Positions 48,203 through 57,174 are shown, numbered from the stretch's first letter. The stretch is DNA of 64,000 bases from Parachlamydia acanthamoebae (GCF_000875975.1 NZ_BAWW01000007.1:1-64000); one strand, 5' to 3'. Notes: generated from the sequence alone by a model not told the origin. Made by a program: numbers and translations.

Positions 48203-49279
48203 ATGACTTTCGAGAAGGTTGACCATACATTGGAAGAACATGTGCAAAAACTGATCGCATCTGATGAAAGTCATTTGACTCAACAGGCTTCTCATCTAAC
48301 CTCCCAAGAATTGATCTATGCACTCTCTTTGCTAGGGGAAGGAAAAGAGGAATTTTGGAAACAAAAAACAAGAGCTCTAATCAATGGCCTATTCAGTCGC
48401 CAAAGTTTGGAACAAGCAGGACACGCTTTAAATGTAGAACAACTCCTAGACTTATTTCAACATCGACAGATTTTGGAGACGAAGGAGCTGTGGAAAATAT
48501 CTCCTATCATTGTGGGAATTCGCCCCTCTGTTTTTCGAGAACTTTTAACAAAAGCTACTCCGCATGAATTACAGATATTCAAACAAGAAGGCATGACTGA
48601 GCCTGTCCAGCACCACATTACACTTTTAACCCAAGATCTTCTTTACGAAATTGACGATCTGCTGAGCCATTCCTTTCATTTGGAAATGGAAATTAATTCT
48701 TTAGATGTTTCGGCTGCTTCAGATGACCTTAATGCATTTATCGACCGCATTCAAAGAACCTCCCAAAAATTTCAAGGTTTTTTAAATTTATTAAATGCGC
48801 TTCTAGAAATAACCTGGAATACTTCGCGTATCGATTTAATTGAAAAACTAACTTTTGCTAAGACCTCAATCCAAAAAGTAATAAATCAGCTAGGTCAACC
48901 GGGAGATGACAACGCCCCCCAAACTGGCCTATTTGCTAAAGTCGTTCATCATTTCGAGAACATCTTTAAACCAGAACATGCGTTAATCACTTTAGAAAAT
49001 TTTGATGAAGATATCCCCGTTTTGGAAGCTTTAACAAAATTTTCTATGTGGTATGTGGTGGATTATTGGGAATTAGGACTATTGCCTAACGTTAAGCAAC
49101 GAGAACAATTAAACCTCGATCCCACAATCTATTCCGAAAAAGAATGTCTGGATTATCGGGAACAGCTTTTAAAAGAGATTTCGCAAAATTTAGAAAATAA
49201 GGGCTTAAGAACTGTGCGCGATCTCAAAAAGCATCGCATTTTTTCAAAAAAAGCCCTATTGGATTATCTGCATAGCTAA
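48203..49279 (+). CDS. Hypothetical all-helical protein
   Basis: 358 residues, not recognised. No signal peptide or membrane segment; helices throughout, with a coiled-coil tendency at about 150-240. A very good ribosome binding site (AAGGGAGGG) precedes the ATG, so strong translation is expected. It converges on adk across a short hairpin at 49270-49295. Confidence 0.7.
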   Translation: MTFEKVDHTLEEHVQKLIASDESHLTQQASHLTSQELIYALSLLGEGKEEFWKQKTRALINGLFSRQSLEQAGHALNVEQLLDLFQHRQILETKELWKISPIIVGIRPSVFRELLTKATPHELQIFKQEGMTEPVQHHITLLTQDLLYEIDDLLSHSFHLEMEINSLDVSAASDDLNAFIDRIQRTSQKFQGFLNLLNALLEITWNTSRIDLIEKLTFAKTSIQKVINQLGQPGDDNAPQTGLFAKVVHHFENIFKPEHALITLENFDEDIPVLEALTKFSMWYVVDYWELGLLPNVKQREQLNLDPTIYSEKECLDYREQLLKEISQNLENKGLRTVRDLKKHRIFSKKALLDYLHS

Positions 49280-49295
49280 TATTGATTAGCTATGC
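49270..49295. terminator. Hairpin between convergent genes
   Basis: GCATAGCTAAT and its exact complement form an 11-bp stem with a four-base loop, starting in the last codons of the 48203 gene. No clear T-run, so termination is likely but weakly supported; it would serve both strands. Confidence 0.5.
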
Positions 49296-49308
49296 AGCGC
49301 TAGAGAAC

Positions 49309-50055
49309 CTACTGTGATTTCAAAGTATTGACATGATTCATAAGATCAGCAAAAACTTGCTCAGGAGATCTTTCCCCATTTACTGGAATCAAGACGTTTC
49401 TTTTCTGATAAAACTCCACCAACGGAGCAGTTTGCTCATGGTAGACTTTTAATCTTTGTTGAACAACATTGGGATCGTCATCTGACCGACGAACAAGCTC
49501 GCCGCCACATATATCACAAATGCCCTCTTGCTTAGGGGGAGAAAAATAGCGATTAAAAATATGCCCGCCTTTAGTGCAAGTTAAGCGGCCTTCGGCTCTT
49601 TTAACAATCACTTCATCTGGAACTTCTAAGTTAAACACCACCATGCGCTCATTCGCTTTTAGCTGCTTTTCAAGAGTTTCAGCTTGAGCAATTGTGCGGG
49701 GAAAGCCATCTAATAAAACACCTTGTGCACTGTCCGGCTGGGAAATGCGCTCAAATAAAATTTCCATTACCAATTCATCAGGCACTAATTTTCCCGCTTG
49801 GATATATCCCTTTGCTTTTTCCCCCAAAGACGTTTCTTTTTTGATGTGTTCACGCAAAAGATCCCCTGTGGAAATATGGGGAATATGCAATTTTTGTGAA
49901 AGTTGCACGGCCTGAGTTCCTTTGCCTGAGCCGGGCGGCCCCAAAAGAATCCAAATGGTTCTGCCGGCTTGCACAGGTGGCACGGTTTGTGCGAGTGCTG
50001 TAAGAGGAATAAGAGAGATCATAAGAGAATAAAATCCTACCAAAAACATGTTCAT
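49309..50055 (-). CDS. adk: Adenylate kinase with N-terminal signal peptide
   Basis: 248 residues. The catalytic core is complete: P-loop GPPGSGKGT at 39-47, STGDLLR, LDGFPRTIAQAE and RSDDDP. It converts ATP and AMP to two ADP. The LID has CTKGGH and CDIC, a partial version of the usual four-Cys zinc site. Unusually, residues 1-27 form a signal peptide (FLVGFYSLMISLIPLTALAQ). AGGA lies upstream of the first ATG and no ribosome binding site precedes the internal GTG codons, so the extended start is supported. Export would give a periplasmic or secreted adenylate kinase. Confidence 0.9.
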   Translation of the reverse strand: MNMFLVGFYSLMISLIPLTALAQTVPPVQAGRTIWILLGPPGSGKGTQAVQLSQKLHIPHISTGDLLREHIKKETSLGEKAKGYIQAGKLVPDELVMEILFERISQPDSAQGVLLDGFPRTIAQAETLEKQLKANERMVVFNLEVPDEVIVKRAEGRLTCTKGGHIFNRYFSPPKQEGICDICGGELVRRSDDDPNVVQQRLKVYHEQTAPLVEFYQKRNVLIPVNGERSPEQVFADLMNHVNTLKSQ

Positions 50056-50150
50056 AATTGTTGTCCTAAACTTTATACGTATACGCTAGTTAGGGGTCTT
50101 TAAAGAAAGATAATTTAAAGGATTTATGTGAATAAACTCAATGTTAATTC

Positions 50151-50178
50151 TTGGCATTATTATTGCTGCTTCTAATAT
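50151..50178 (+). promoter_or_regulatory. -35/-10 promoter of the 50205 gene
   Basis: TTGGCA (50151-50156), a 16-base spacer and TAATAT (50173-50178), 27 bases before the ATG at 50205, which also has AAGGAG upstream. Confidence 0.45.
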
Positions 50179-50204
50179 GAGTTTTCTCTACAAGGAGACC
50201 CTGC

Positions 50205-51881
50205 ATGCACCCTCTTTCTAGAGTCCCACAAAAAATCATCCCTACGGATAAAATTGCTTTCACCCAAAAACTTGACGGTCAATGGATCGCTTCCCAAAAA
50301 GGCGTTATGGGTGGTCGCTCAATTAAAATTGATCTAAACCTTAAGGATAAGCCTTCTCAAAAAAAAATTAAAGAATTAATGAAGCAGGCTTTTAAAGAAG
50401 GCAGTTCCCTAGCCCGACAAATAACCAATGAGGAGACCTCGGTCCAATATTCTTTAAAGAAGTATCCTATCGACATCTGTTTGACGATTGAGGGCCCGGC
50501 AATTCTAGCTCCCCCATATACAGCAGCAAAAATTCAAGATAGAAACGAAGGATTGCTCGCTCATCTTTATGCAAGATTCACTGGGGTCTTCAAATCATTC
50601 TTAGCTTCTTCTGATGGCAACGTCGCTTTAAGCGCAGGCCATCTGTCAAAGGGTGCCCATCCTTCAGAACCCGTCAAAATTGTACAAAATCTCATCGACA
50701 GCGAAATGCTTGATCTTCAGCTTCATTCCAATGCCCCCTCCAATTTCTTTGAGGCTCATAGTCAATATAATAAAGATATCTCCTTACTCCACCACCTCTT
50801 TAGTTTCCCATATAAAAAAAATCTGAGCCGGATGGATCGCCTAAAAGAGCATGAATGTGTGCTCTTTTCCATGCCAGGCGATGGGCATATGATGATGGCG
50901 ATGGCCATTAAACAAAATGATGGACTTTTTACATTTTATCTCGCCAATTCTGGGCTAAAAGCTGACCATTATCACCATAAAAAATACAATGCAAGGGACG
51001 AGCGTATCTATCAACAAGTCTATGTAATAGAAGATATTCCCAAGGAAAATCTTAAAGATTTCATTAAATTTTACTTAAAAAGCAAAAATTCGAAGAGGGA
51101 TCGCATTGTAAAAATGTACGAAGAAATGCAGAGATTGGGTGTGTCAAAAAACGTGGACGACTCTCGCTTTTGGAATACAGCTCAAGTAGGTGGATCTTGT
51201 GCGGGAGACGCAGAAAAAGCCATGCTCAGAGCAGTCCTGTCAAAAGAAAGCTACAGCAAGCTCAAAGTATACCTCGATACACACAACGCATTCAAGCTAT
51301 ATAAACTCATTTCCTCAAAAACGCAAACGAGCTATTCGACTAAGGTCAGCTTATTAGAAATAGTCAAGATTCTTCAGTCAAAAAAACTCAATCAAGAAAT
51401 GGGGGATGCTTTAGAACAGATCAAACAAAAAACAGAAAAACAAATACACAAATCTAAAGCCCTTCACCTCCCATCAAAATTGAAAAAAATCATCTTTAAA
51501 GATTATGCCAATTTGGCACCCCCCTTCAAAGAACCTGATGATCTATTAAAACGCGTCTGTTTTCTGATTGCCGATGGAAAATATAATGAGGCTCATGCCA
51601 TCATTTTACAACTTTATAGCCTACCTTTTGTTGAAGAAGCCAATGAATCTGAAAGGCAAGTTGTTCGAAATATTATGGCTCTTTATAAACATGATACGGT
51701 CAGAAGTCGTGAACTCCTTAATCTTTACTATGGTTTATCTAAAGTCATCGTAAATAGAGCGATCTATCTCGATGAAGAGGAATATGCCCTGGATCAAAGT
51801 ATTGGATATGACTACACTCATGCAAAAATTCAGAAATTTTACCCTGAAGATCCCTGGGTTTTCTCAAATTCTAATAAATAA
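50205..51881 (+). CDS. Hypothetical protein with a possible Cys-His peptidase-like core
   Basis: 558 residues, no named family recognised. The middle part has a pattern seen in papain-fold-like enzymes with His before Cys: GDGHMMMAMAI (His228), a strand pair with YLANSG (Asn248), and then AQVGGSCAGDAEKAML (Cys332) starting a helix. Glycines directly before a Cys at a helix start suit a nucleophile. The C-terminal 200 residues are helical. No signal peptide. A deubiquitinase- or transglutaminase-like effector is conceivable in this context, but that is inference from spacing alone. Confidence 0.6.
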   Translation: MHPLSRVPQKIIPTDKIAFTQKLDGQWIASQKGVMGGRSIKIDLNLKDKPSQKKIKELMKQAFKEGSSLARQITNEETSVQYSLKKYPIDICLTIEGPAILAPPYTAAKIQDRNEGLLAHLYARFTGVFKSFLASSDGNVALSAGHLSKGAHPSEPVKIVQNLIDSEMLDLQLHSNAPSNFFEAHSQYNKDISLLHHLFSFPYKKNLSRMDRLKEHECVLFSMPGDGHMMMAMAIKQNDGLFTFYLANSGLKADHYHHKKYNARDERIYQQVYVIEDIPKENLKDFIKFYLKSKNSKRDRIVKMYEEMQRLGVSKNVDDSRFWNTAQVGGSCAGDAEKAMLRAVLSKESYSKLKVYLDTHNAFKLYKLISSKTQTSYSTKVSLLEIVKILQSKKLNQEMGDALEQIKQKTEKQIHKSKALHLPSKLKKIIFKDYANLAPPFKEPDDLLKRVCFLIADGKYNEAHAIILQLYSLPFVEEANESERQVVRNIMALYKHDTVRSRELLNLYYGLSKVIVNRAIYLDEEEYALDQSIGYDYTHAKIQKFYPEDPWVFSNSNK

Positions 51882-51950
51882 CCTCGACTTAAATTTAATT
51901 TATATATATAATTTAGCAAGTTAATAAATTAAAATGCGAGATTATTTATA

Positions 51951-52694
51951 ATGGAAAATAACTATTGCAACCACGTTGATTTTAAAAATCAAACAAATCC
52001 TAATTTATTCCATTTTTTCACAAAACAAAACATATCCACACATTTTACTACCAAACATTATCCAGAACTTAGCCATTTCCGTAGTAAACTCGATCACAAT
52101 CGCTGTTCCTTCCAATTTCAACCTTATACAGTTCGCAAAAAAGCTGTTATTCGCTATAAAGCAACCTTTTTAACCCTTGGAGCGATCTTTTTCGTCTTAG
52201 CAAATGTCACCTTCTTTAAAACACTGACTTGGTCTTACGATTTACTTTTTGGCACATGTAATTTTTTTAAAGGATTTATTTGCTCTACGGCAGGTCTCCT
52301 TTCAATTATCGCTTTTAGCATGGGCTTCCTTATGCGCACAGAAAAAGAAACGATTCTTTATCAACTTTCGAAGGCAAAACAGCGCTTAAATGGAATGTAT
52401 TTAAAAAAGAAAATAGAATTTGGAATTAAACACTTTTTCTCAGTAGAAGAAGAGCATTTGCGCCGTTCCATGTCTTTGAAACAGGCTTACCAAGAAACAT
52501 ATCGGAAAATTTTGGAATCTAAGGACGAAGCTCTTTTCCTGTCAGAAAAAATTGCAGTCGATCCCGATCTCACAGGAGAACAAAAAGAAAACTTATTTAA
52601 CCAAACGGCTTTAGAGTTTATTCAACAAACAGACAGTGTCATCGAACAATTTCAAATGCTCAAACCACCCAAAGCTGTGGAAAAAACAAGCTAA
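51951..52694 (+). CDS. Membrane protein with two adjacent helices, Inc-like topology
   Basis: 247 residues. A polar N-terminus of about 60 residues is followed by two hydrophobic segments at about 68-88 and 100-127, with a short loop between, then a long charged helical tail. This bilobed arrangement matches inclusion-membrane proteins, although an ordinary inner-membrane protein is equally possible. TATAAT occurs 39 bases before the ATG. Its stop overlaps that of the convergent 52691 gene by four bases (CTAA). Confidence 0.6.
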   Translation: MENNYCNHVDFKNQTNPNLFHFFTKQNISTHFTTKHYPELSHFRSKLDHNRCSFQFQPYTVRKKAVIRYKATFLTLGAIFFVLANVTFFKTLTWSYDLLFGTCNFFKGFICSTAGLLSIIAFSMGFLMRTEKETILYQLSKAKQRLNGMYLKKKIEFGIKHFFSVEEEHLRRSMSLKQAYQETYRKILESKDEALFLSEKIAVDPDLTGEQKENLFNQTALEFIQQTDSVIEQFQMLKPPKAVEKTS

Positions 52695-52927
52695 TTCGAA
52701 ATCTCTTTTTTTAAAGCAGAAAGGGCAATGCGTGAGGATTGCAGTCCCGCTAATTGCCCTTCTTCGTATCGAAAATGGGGATTTACTTCCAGATCTGGAA
52801 AATCATTAGGCTGCAGGATATCATCACTCGTCAGTCCATCTACAAGCTGTCGTCCCTGTGCAAGTAGACACTTTTGCTGATACTCAATCATTTCATCTAA
52901 ACAATTCTCAATCTGTTTCCAAATCAC
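52691..52927 (-). CDS. Small hypothetical protein, translationally coupled to tadA
   Basis: 78 residues, not recognised. It starts inside the last 20 bases of tadA, so it is probably translated by coupling. Mostly helical at the N-terminus with an acidic middle (LTSDDILQPNDFPDLE). No membrane segment. Being locked to tadA on one side and stop-sharing on the other argues for a real gene. Confidence 0.6.
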   Translation of the reverse strand: MIWKQIENCLDEMIEYQQKCLLAQGRQLVDGLTSDDILQPNDFPDLEVNPHFRYEEGQLAGLQSSRIALSALKKEISN

Positions 52928-53438
52928 TTTGTAATGTCCCGTTGATTTTCGTATTTTCCTGCCTGCGTATTTGAAAAAATTGTTTCATCAATAAAGCACA
53001 TGGATCTTTTAAGATACCACTTTTCACTTTAATTTGATGGGTTGGATGTGGAATATTTAACAGATTTACCCAACTTCCATTTGCCCCGTGACGAATATCA
53101 GGAGCGCCCCAAATCAACTCTTCTACACGGGAAAGCAGCATAGCTCCGGCACACATAGCACAAGGTTCAATCGTACAATATAGCTTGCACTGACTCAAAC
53201 GCCAGTTGGACAGTGCCGCCTCTCCTGCTGTAATGCACAACACTTCAGCATGTGCTGTTGCATCATGCAGCAATTCCACTTGATTATAACCCCTAGCAAT
53301 GATCTTTCCTTCGTGAACCAAAATAGCTCCCACAGGAACCTCTTTTGCTTGAAAAGCTTTCCACGCTTGTTTTAGCGCTTCAAGCATAAACTTTTCATCT
53401 TCATCTTGGGGAATAATTGCAAATGGAAAAGCTGACAT
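52908..53438 (-). CDS. tadA: TadA, tRNA-specific adenosine deaminase
   Basis: 176 residues. The zinc deaminase motifs are HAE at 63-65 (catalytic Glu65) and PCAMC at 92-96. It converts A34 to inosine in tRNA-Arg (ACG), an essential step in decoding CGN codons. The core ends near residue 155 and the tail overlaps the next gene. It is six bases after the coiled-coil gene at 53445. Confidence 0.94.
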   Translation of the reverse strand: MSAFPFAIIPQDEDEKFMLEALKQAWKAFQAKEVPVGAILVHEGKIIARGYNQVELLHDATAHAEVLCITAGEAALSNWRLSQCKLYCTIEPCAMCAGAMLLSRVEELIWGAPDIRHGANGSWVNLLNIPHPTHQIKVKSGILKDPCALLMKQFFQIRRQENTKINGTLQSDLETD

Positions 53439-53444
53439 AAAATC

Positions 53445-54128
53445 TTATTGCCCACCTAACTTACGTTGCAAAGCAGAAATCTGTTTTTTTAGGGATTCCA
53501 CATCATGCACATATTTCTTTTGCATACCGCTCAATTTCTTTTCATACTTGTCTTGCATACGCGCCATTTGCTGCTCGTAGAAACCTTTAATAGCCTCAAG
53601 AGAACGCTCTTGCTTATCTAATTCTTGTTGTTTAAGGGTTTGGTCAATATGCTGATCTGCTTTTTTCCGGAGATCTTCATAAACAATCTGTGGGAAAACA
53701 ACTGAATTTAAAATAGAAAACACATACGTACGAAATGAACCAAATTGATTTAACGCATCATCTAAGATTTCTTTCGATTGCTCTGGAGACAATTCTTGAA
53801 TGTCTTGAAAATTAGGATTAATTTGATTAAGTTTGCCTTCAAAAAACTCATAAAGTTCAGCATTTCGCATTAACCAACGATTTGCAATAAACTCCGCAAT
53901 TTCTTCCGCTCTTTCAGGCTCCACTTCCTCAATTGCTTGCGAATAAGCTGAAACGAAATCTTCTACTGTTAATTTATTGAAATTTTTTGATGCAAAATAA
54001 CGTTTAAAAAATTCCCAATCGTTTTTTAGGTGGTCATTTTTGAGATCTTTTTTCAAAGGCTCAATAATTTGAGGCATCCAATTTTTTAAGATCGCAAATT
54101 TTTCCTTATATGTGGTATCTCTAAGCAT
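53445..54128 (-). CDS. Hypothetical protein with C-terminal coiled coil
   Basis: 227 residues. An N-terminal helical domain (1-160) is followed by a strong coiled coil at about 165-225 (KYEKKLSGMQKKY, then SLKKQISALQRKL). No signal peptide or membrane segment. First gene of the short operon with tadA and the 78-residue gene. No function recognised. Confidence 0.75.
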   Translation of the reverse strand: MLRDTTYKEKFAILKNWMPQIIEPLKKDLKNDHLKNDWEFFKRYFASKNFNKLTVEDFVSAYSQAIEEVEPERAEEIAEFIANRWLMRNAELYEFFEGKLNQINPNFQDIQELSPEQSKEILDDALNQFGSFRTYVFSILNSVVFPQIVYEDLRKKADQHIDQTLKQQELDKQERSLEAIKGFYEQQMARMQDKYEKKLSGMQKKYVHDVESLKKQISALQRKLGGQ

Positions 54129-54202
54129 AGTTTTTCCCTTTTAATATAGAGTTGCAAAAGACAAAACTTTAGCAAGTCAACCAGCAAAAAGCAAGTGGAG
54201 AT

Positions 54203-54457
54203 ATGGAAGATCAGCACGAACACCCCTTTTACGGTCAAGACATCTATCGCCAAAAAGAGCAGCTATACATCAAAAAACTCCTCAAAAAATATAGACATGA
54301 AAAAGTCTCAGATGAACTTAAAAAGAAAGTTTGGGAAGAATTGCAAATGGAGAAATATAAAGGAAATATCACCATTCCTTTTAAAGTCGTGACCCATTTA
54401 GACCCCACAGGACTTTTTCCCGAGTATATTGATGTCATTTTAGATACAAAAGTCTAA
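54203..54457 (+). CDS. Small conserved-looking hypothetical protein
   Basis: 84 residues. GGAG ends two bases before the ATG. The sequence is charged and helical up to residue 55, then ends in a short strand-rich segment (ITIPFKVVTHLDPTG). No signal peptide or membrane segment. Divergent from the 53445 gene. No function recognised; coding is supported by the compositional change and lack of an alternative long frame. Confidence 0.6.
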   Translation: MEDQHEHPFYGQDIYRQKEQLYIKKLLKKYRHEKVSDELKKKVWEELQMEKYKGNITIPFKVVTHLDPTGLFPEYIDVILDTKV

Positions 54458-54539
54458 AATTATCGTAGTCTTCTTTGTTTTCTTTTCCTCAAAATTTTTA
54501 TAGTTAGTATTAGAAAACTATAAAAATATTGGTTATCCA

Positions 54540-54548
54540 TGCTATAAT
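54540..54548 (+). promoter_or_regulatory. Extended -10 promoter element for the Sel1 gene
   Basis: TG-C-TATAAT ends 31 bases before the ATG at 54579, in an AT-rich stretch without a clear -35. Confidence 0.5.
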
Positions 54549-54578
54549 AAAGCCTATAAAATATATTAAGGGTTTATT

Positions 54579-57017
54579 ATGTCGATTCACTTTACTCCTA
54601 GCTATAAAGACGGAAGATTATTTTTTGAGACAGAAGCTGATAAAAAGGGAATAAAAACTAACAGTTTCTTGCAAGCGGTTATAAAAAATATATTCAAAAA
54701 AATAGGAATTGGAAAAGGAACACTTACCGTCAAATCCCCAGATTCAAACCAATCATGGAAACTAAATAAAAATAGCGCAATTAAATGGATAAAAAATAAT
54801 AACTCTGATATCAAACAATTAGAAAAATTAGATAATAATTCTCTGATTGAGAAAATCGCCTTTATTTGCGCAAGGAAATTAGCAACTCATGAAGATAAAG
54901 AATCCTTAGTAAAAGCTCTCGGCTATTTCAAAAAAGAAGCCAATCAAGCGGATAATGAAGAAATCCAAAATTTTCTGAAAATGGTGGTAGAAAAACTGGC
55001 CGAAATGAAAGACCCAGAAGCCTTAGCCATGTTAGGTAATTTTTATGCACAAGGAACCCATGGATACACCCAATCTGATGAAAGCGCTTTAAAGTACCTC
55101 ACTCAAGTGATGGAAAAAGAAGGGGATGAAGCGAAAAAACTAGCCATTCCAGGTCTCCAAAAATTAGCTGAGAAAAAAGTTCCAACTGCATTAAAGATGA
55201 TGGGGCAATTTTATATTGAAGGTGACTATGGAGTTGAAAAATCTGAAGCAAAAGCTCTGGAATACTTAACCGAAGCTTTGAAAGCAGAAGATACTCCCCT
55301 CCAAAAATCGGTCGCACAGGATATCGAAAAGCTGGCCAATACAGGAAACATTGAAGCCACATTAATTCTAGGTCAATTTTATCAAAAAAAAGAATTCAAT
55401 CTCAAAGCTATCAAGTTTTTTAAACAGGCAGCTGAAAAAGATAACATTGAAGCCCAATATAGACTTGCGCAAAGCTATCTGGACGAAGAGGATTTAAAAA
55501 ATGCTTCCTATTGGCTTTCGAAAGCTGCTCAGTCCGGGCACATATTAGCTCAGCATGAGCTAGGTTCTAGCTATGAAGAAAAGAAAGATTTTGCCAACGC
55601 TTTTCAATGGTTTTTAAAAGCTGCAAAACAAGGCCATTCAAAGTCACAAGTCAAAATTGGAGGGATGTATTACGAGGGCCACGGTGTCGAACAAAATTAC
55701 CCCATGGCAGAAAAGTATTTCCTAGAGGTGACAAAAAAAGAAGACTCCCTATCTCCACAGGATAAATCCAGTGTTCAAAAAGCTTTTCATCACTTAGGCA
55801 TAATGCATGAGGAAGGAAGTAGTACCACCCCATCACTTGAAAACGCCTATGCTTGTTACGAAAAAGGAGGACACAATTCCCTCTTAAAGGCAATAGAAGT
55901 TGCCCTTCCGATTGGCAAAACAGCTCTTTTGAATGGTGATCTTGCTAAAGCGCATCAATTTCTTTCAGTTGCGGTAAGAAACGGCAACCCTGAAGCCGAA
56001 TATTATATGGGCCTTCTCTTTTTTAAAAAACATGATTTCAAACAAAGCATCTCATTTCTCAAGAAGGCCACAGAAAAAAATCAACTGGATGCTCAATATC
56101 TACTTGGACGCATTCTTTTACAAGGCGAACAACCCAGAGCAGCTTTGAAGCTGTTTTTAAAAGCTGCCAAAAGCAACCATGTCCCCTCAAAATTCTACGT
56201 TGGAAAACTTCTGCTTAGAACTAAATCTAATATTGATTCTTTAAGATGGCTTTTAGAATTTGAGAAAGAAAGCGAAAATCTTGAAGGATCTGACCAAAAC
56301 CTAAGGGGTGAGGCTCAATTTTTAATTGCAAATATTTACGAAAGTCGCCCCAGCACTCAATCACAGGCCATAGAATGGTATCAAAAAGCTGCGGAATCAA
56401 AATACGCCAGAGCTGAATATAAATTGGGATTGCTTCACGAATTAGGTTTTGAAGGTTTAGAAAAATCCGAGGCCCTCGCTTTTGAATGGTATGCAAAATC
56501 GGCAGGACAAGGCTATCATCGCGCAATCTATAGCATGGGTCGCATATATGAGCACGGAATCAATGGACAGGAGCATTCCTATAATAAAGCATATCGATTT
56601 TATCAATTAGCAGCTGCAGCGGGAAACCCAGACGCCCTAAACATCTTAAAAAATTTAGAGGCTTGGATACGTCAGGGCTTACTTCAATCTAAAAAAGTGT
56701 TTTTGGAATCGATGCAAATAACCGATGAAAATATCTCATTTAAACAATTAAATCGTATCTATAAGACTAAAAACTTACAAAACCACCCCGACAGGAAGAA
56801 AAACACTGATACACAACAAATGAGTGATATCAATCAAGCTAGAGATCTTTTTGTAAAAAAGATTAACACACTTTTAAGACTAGCGAAAAATCCCGAATCC
56901 TTTAAAGATGAGGGCGAAGTTGATTCTGAGGGAAAACTTGTTTTCTCAGATGAGCCTTTTGGGGGGAAATTACTGGATATGGCCGATCGAGCTCTTCAGG
57001 GTCTACCCATTGAATAG
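54579..57017 (+). CDS. Sel1-like repeat protein with C-terminal J-like motif
   Basis: 812 residues. After a non-repeat N-terminus (about 1-120), Sel1-like repeats of 36-40 residues run to about 700 (ALAMLGNFYAQGTHGY, AEYKLGLLHELGFEG and AIYSMGRIYEHGINGQ are typical). Sel1 repeats are protein-binding solenoids. Residues about 720-760 then carry HPD (736-738) in a helix-HPD-helix setting (LNRIYKTKNLQNHPDRKK, then INQARDLFVK), the J-domain signature that stimulates Hsp70. No signal peptide. An Hsp70 co-chaperone-like effector or adaptor is inferred. It has an extended -10 promoter. Confidence 0.85.
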   Translation: MSIHFTPSYKDGRLFFETEADKKGIKTNSFLQAVIKNIFKKIGIGKGTLTVKSPDSNQSWKLNKNSAIKWIKNNNSDIKQLEKLDNNSLIEKIAFICARKLATHEDKESLVKALGYFKKEANQADNEEIQNFLKMVVEKLAEMKDPEALAMLGNFYAQGTHGYTQSDESALKYLTQVMEKEGDEAKKLAIPGLQKLAEKKVPTALKMMGQFYIEGDYGVEKSEAKALEYLTEALKAEDTPLQKSVAQDIEKLANTGNIEATLILGQFYQKKEFNLKAIKFFKQAAEKDNIEAQYRLAQSYLDEEDLKNASYWLSKAAQSGHILAQHELGSSYEEKKDFANAFQWFLKAAKQGHSKSQVKIGGMYYEGHGVEQNYPMAEKYFLEVTKKEDSLSPQDKSSVQKAFHHLGIMHEEGSSTTPSLENAYACYEKGGHNSLLKAIEVALPIGKTALLNGDLAKAHQFLSVAVRNGNPEAEYYMGLLFFKKHDFKQSISFLKKATEKNQLDAQYLLGRILLQGEQPRAALKLFLKAAKSNHVPSKFYVGKLLLRTKSNIDSLRWLLEFEKESENLEGSDQNLRGEAQFLIANIYESRPSTQSQAIEWYQKAAESKYARAEYKLGLLHELGFEGLEKSEALAFEWYAKSAGQGYHRAIYSMGRIYEHGINGQEHSYNKAYRFYQLAAAAGNPDALNILKNLEAWIRQGLLQSKKVFLESMQITDENISFKQLNRIYKTKNLQNHPDRKKNTDTQQMSDINQARDLFVKKINTLLRLAKNPESFKDEGEVDSEGKLVFSDEPFGGKLLDMADRALQGLPIE

Positions 57018-57114
57018 ACACCTCTTATAAAAGGAGTCATTAAACATAGAATTTAAAGACGCAAAACTCTCACAATTACCCTAAAAAGCTTGTGTCATTT
57101 AAGAAAGAAAAGGC

Positions 57115-57144
57115 TTGCCTACTTTAGGTATTTTGCAGTATAGT
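57115..57144 (+). promoter_or_regulatory. -35/-10 promoter of the small-gene pair
   Basis: TTGCCT (57115-57120), an 18-base spacer and TATAGT (57139-57144), 31 bases before the ATG at 57175. The gap 57018-57174 holds nothing else visible. Confidence 0.45.
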
Positions 57145-57174
57145 AATTGCAGTCAATGTATTTAGGAGAAAAAA

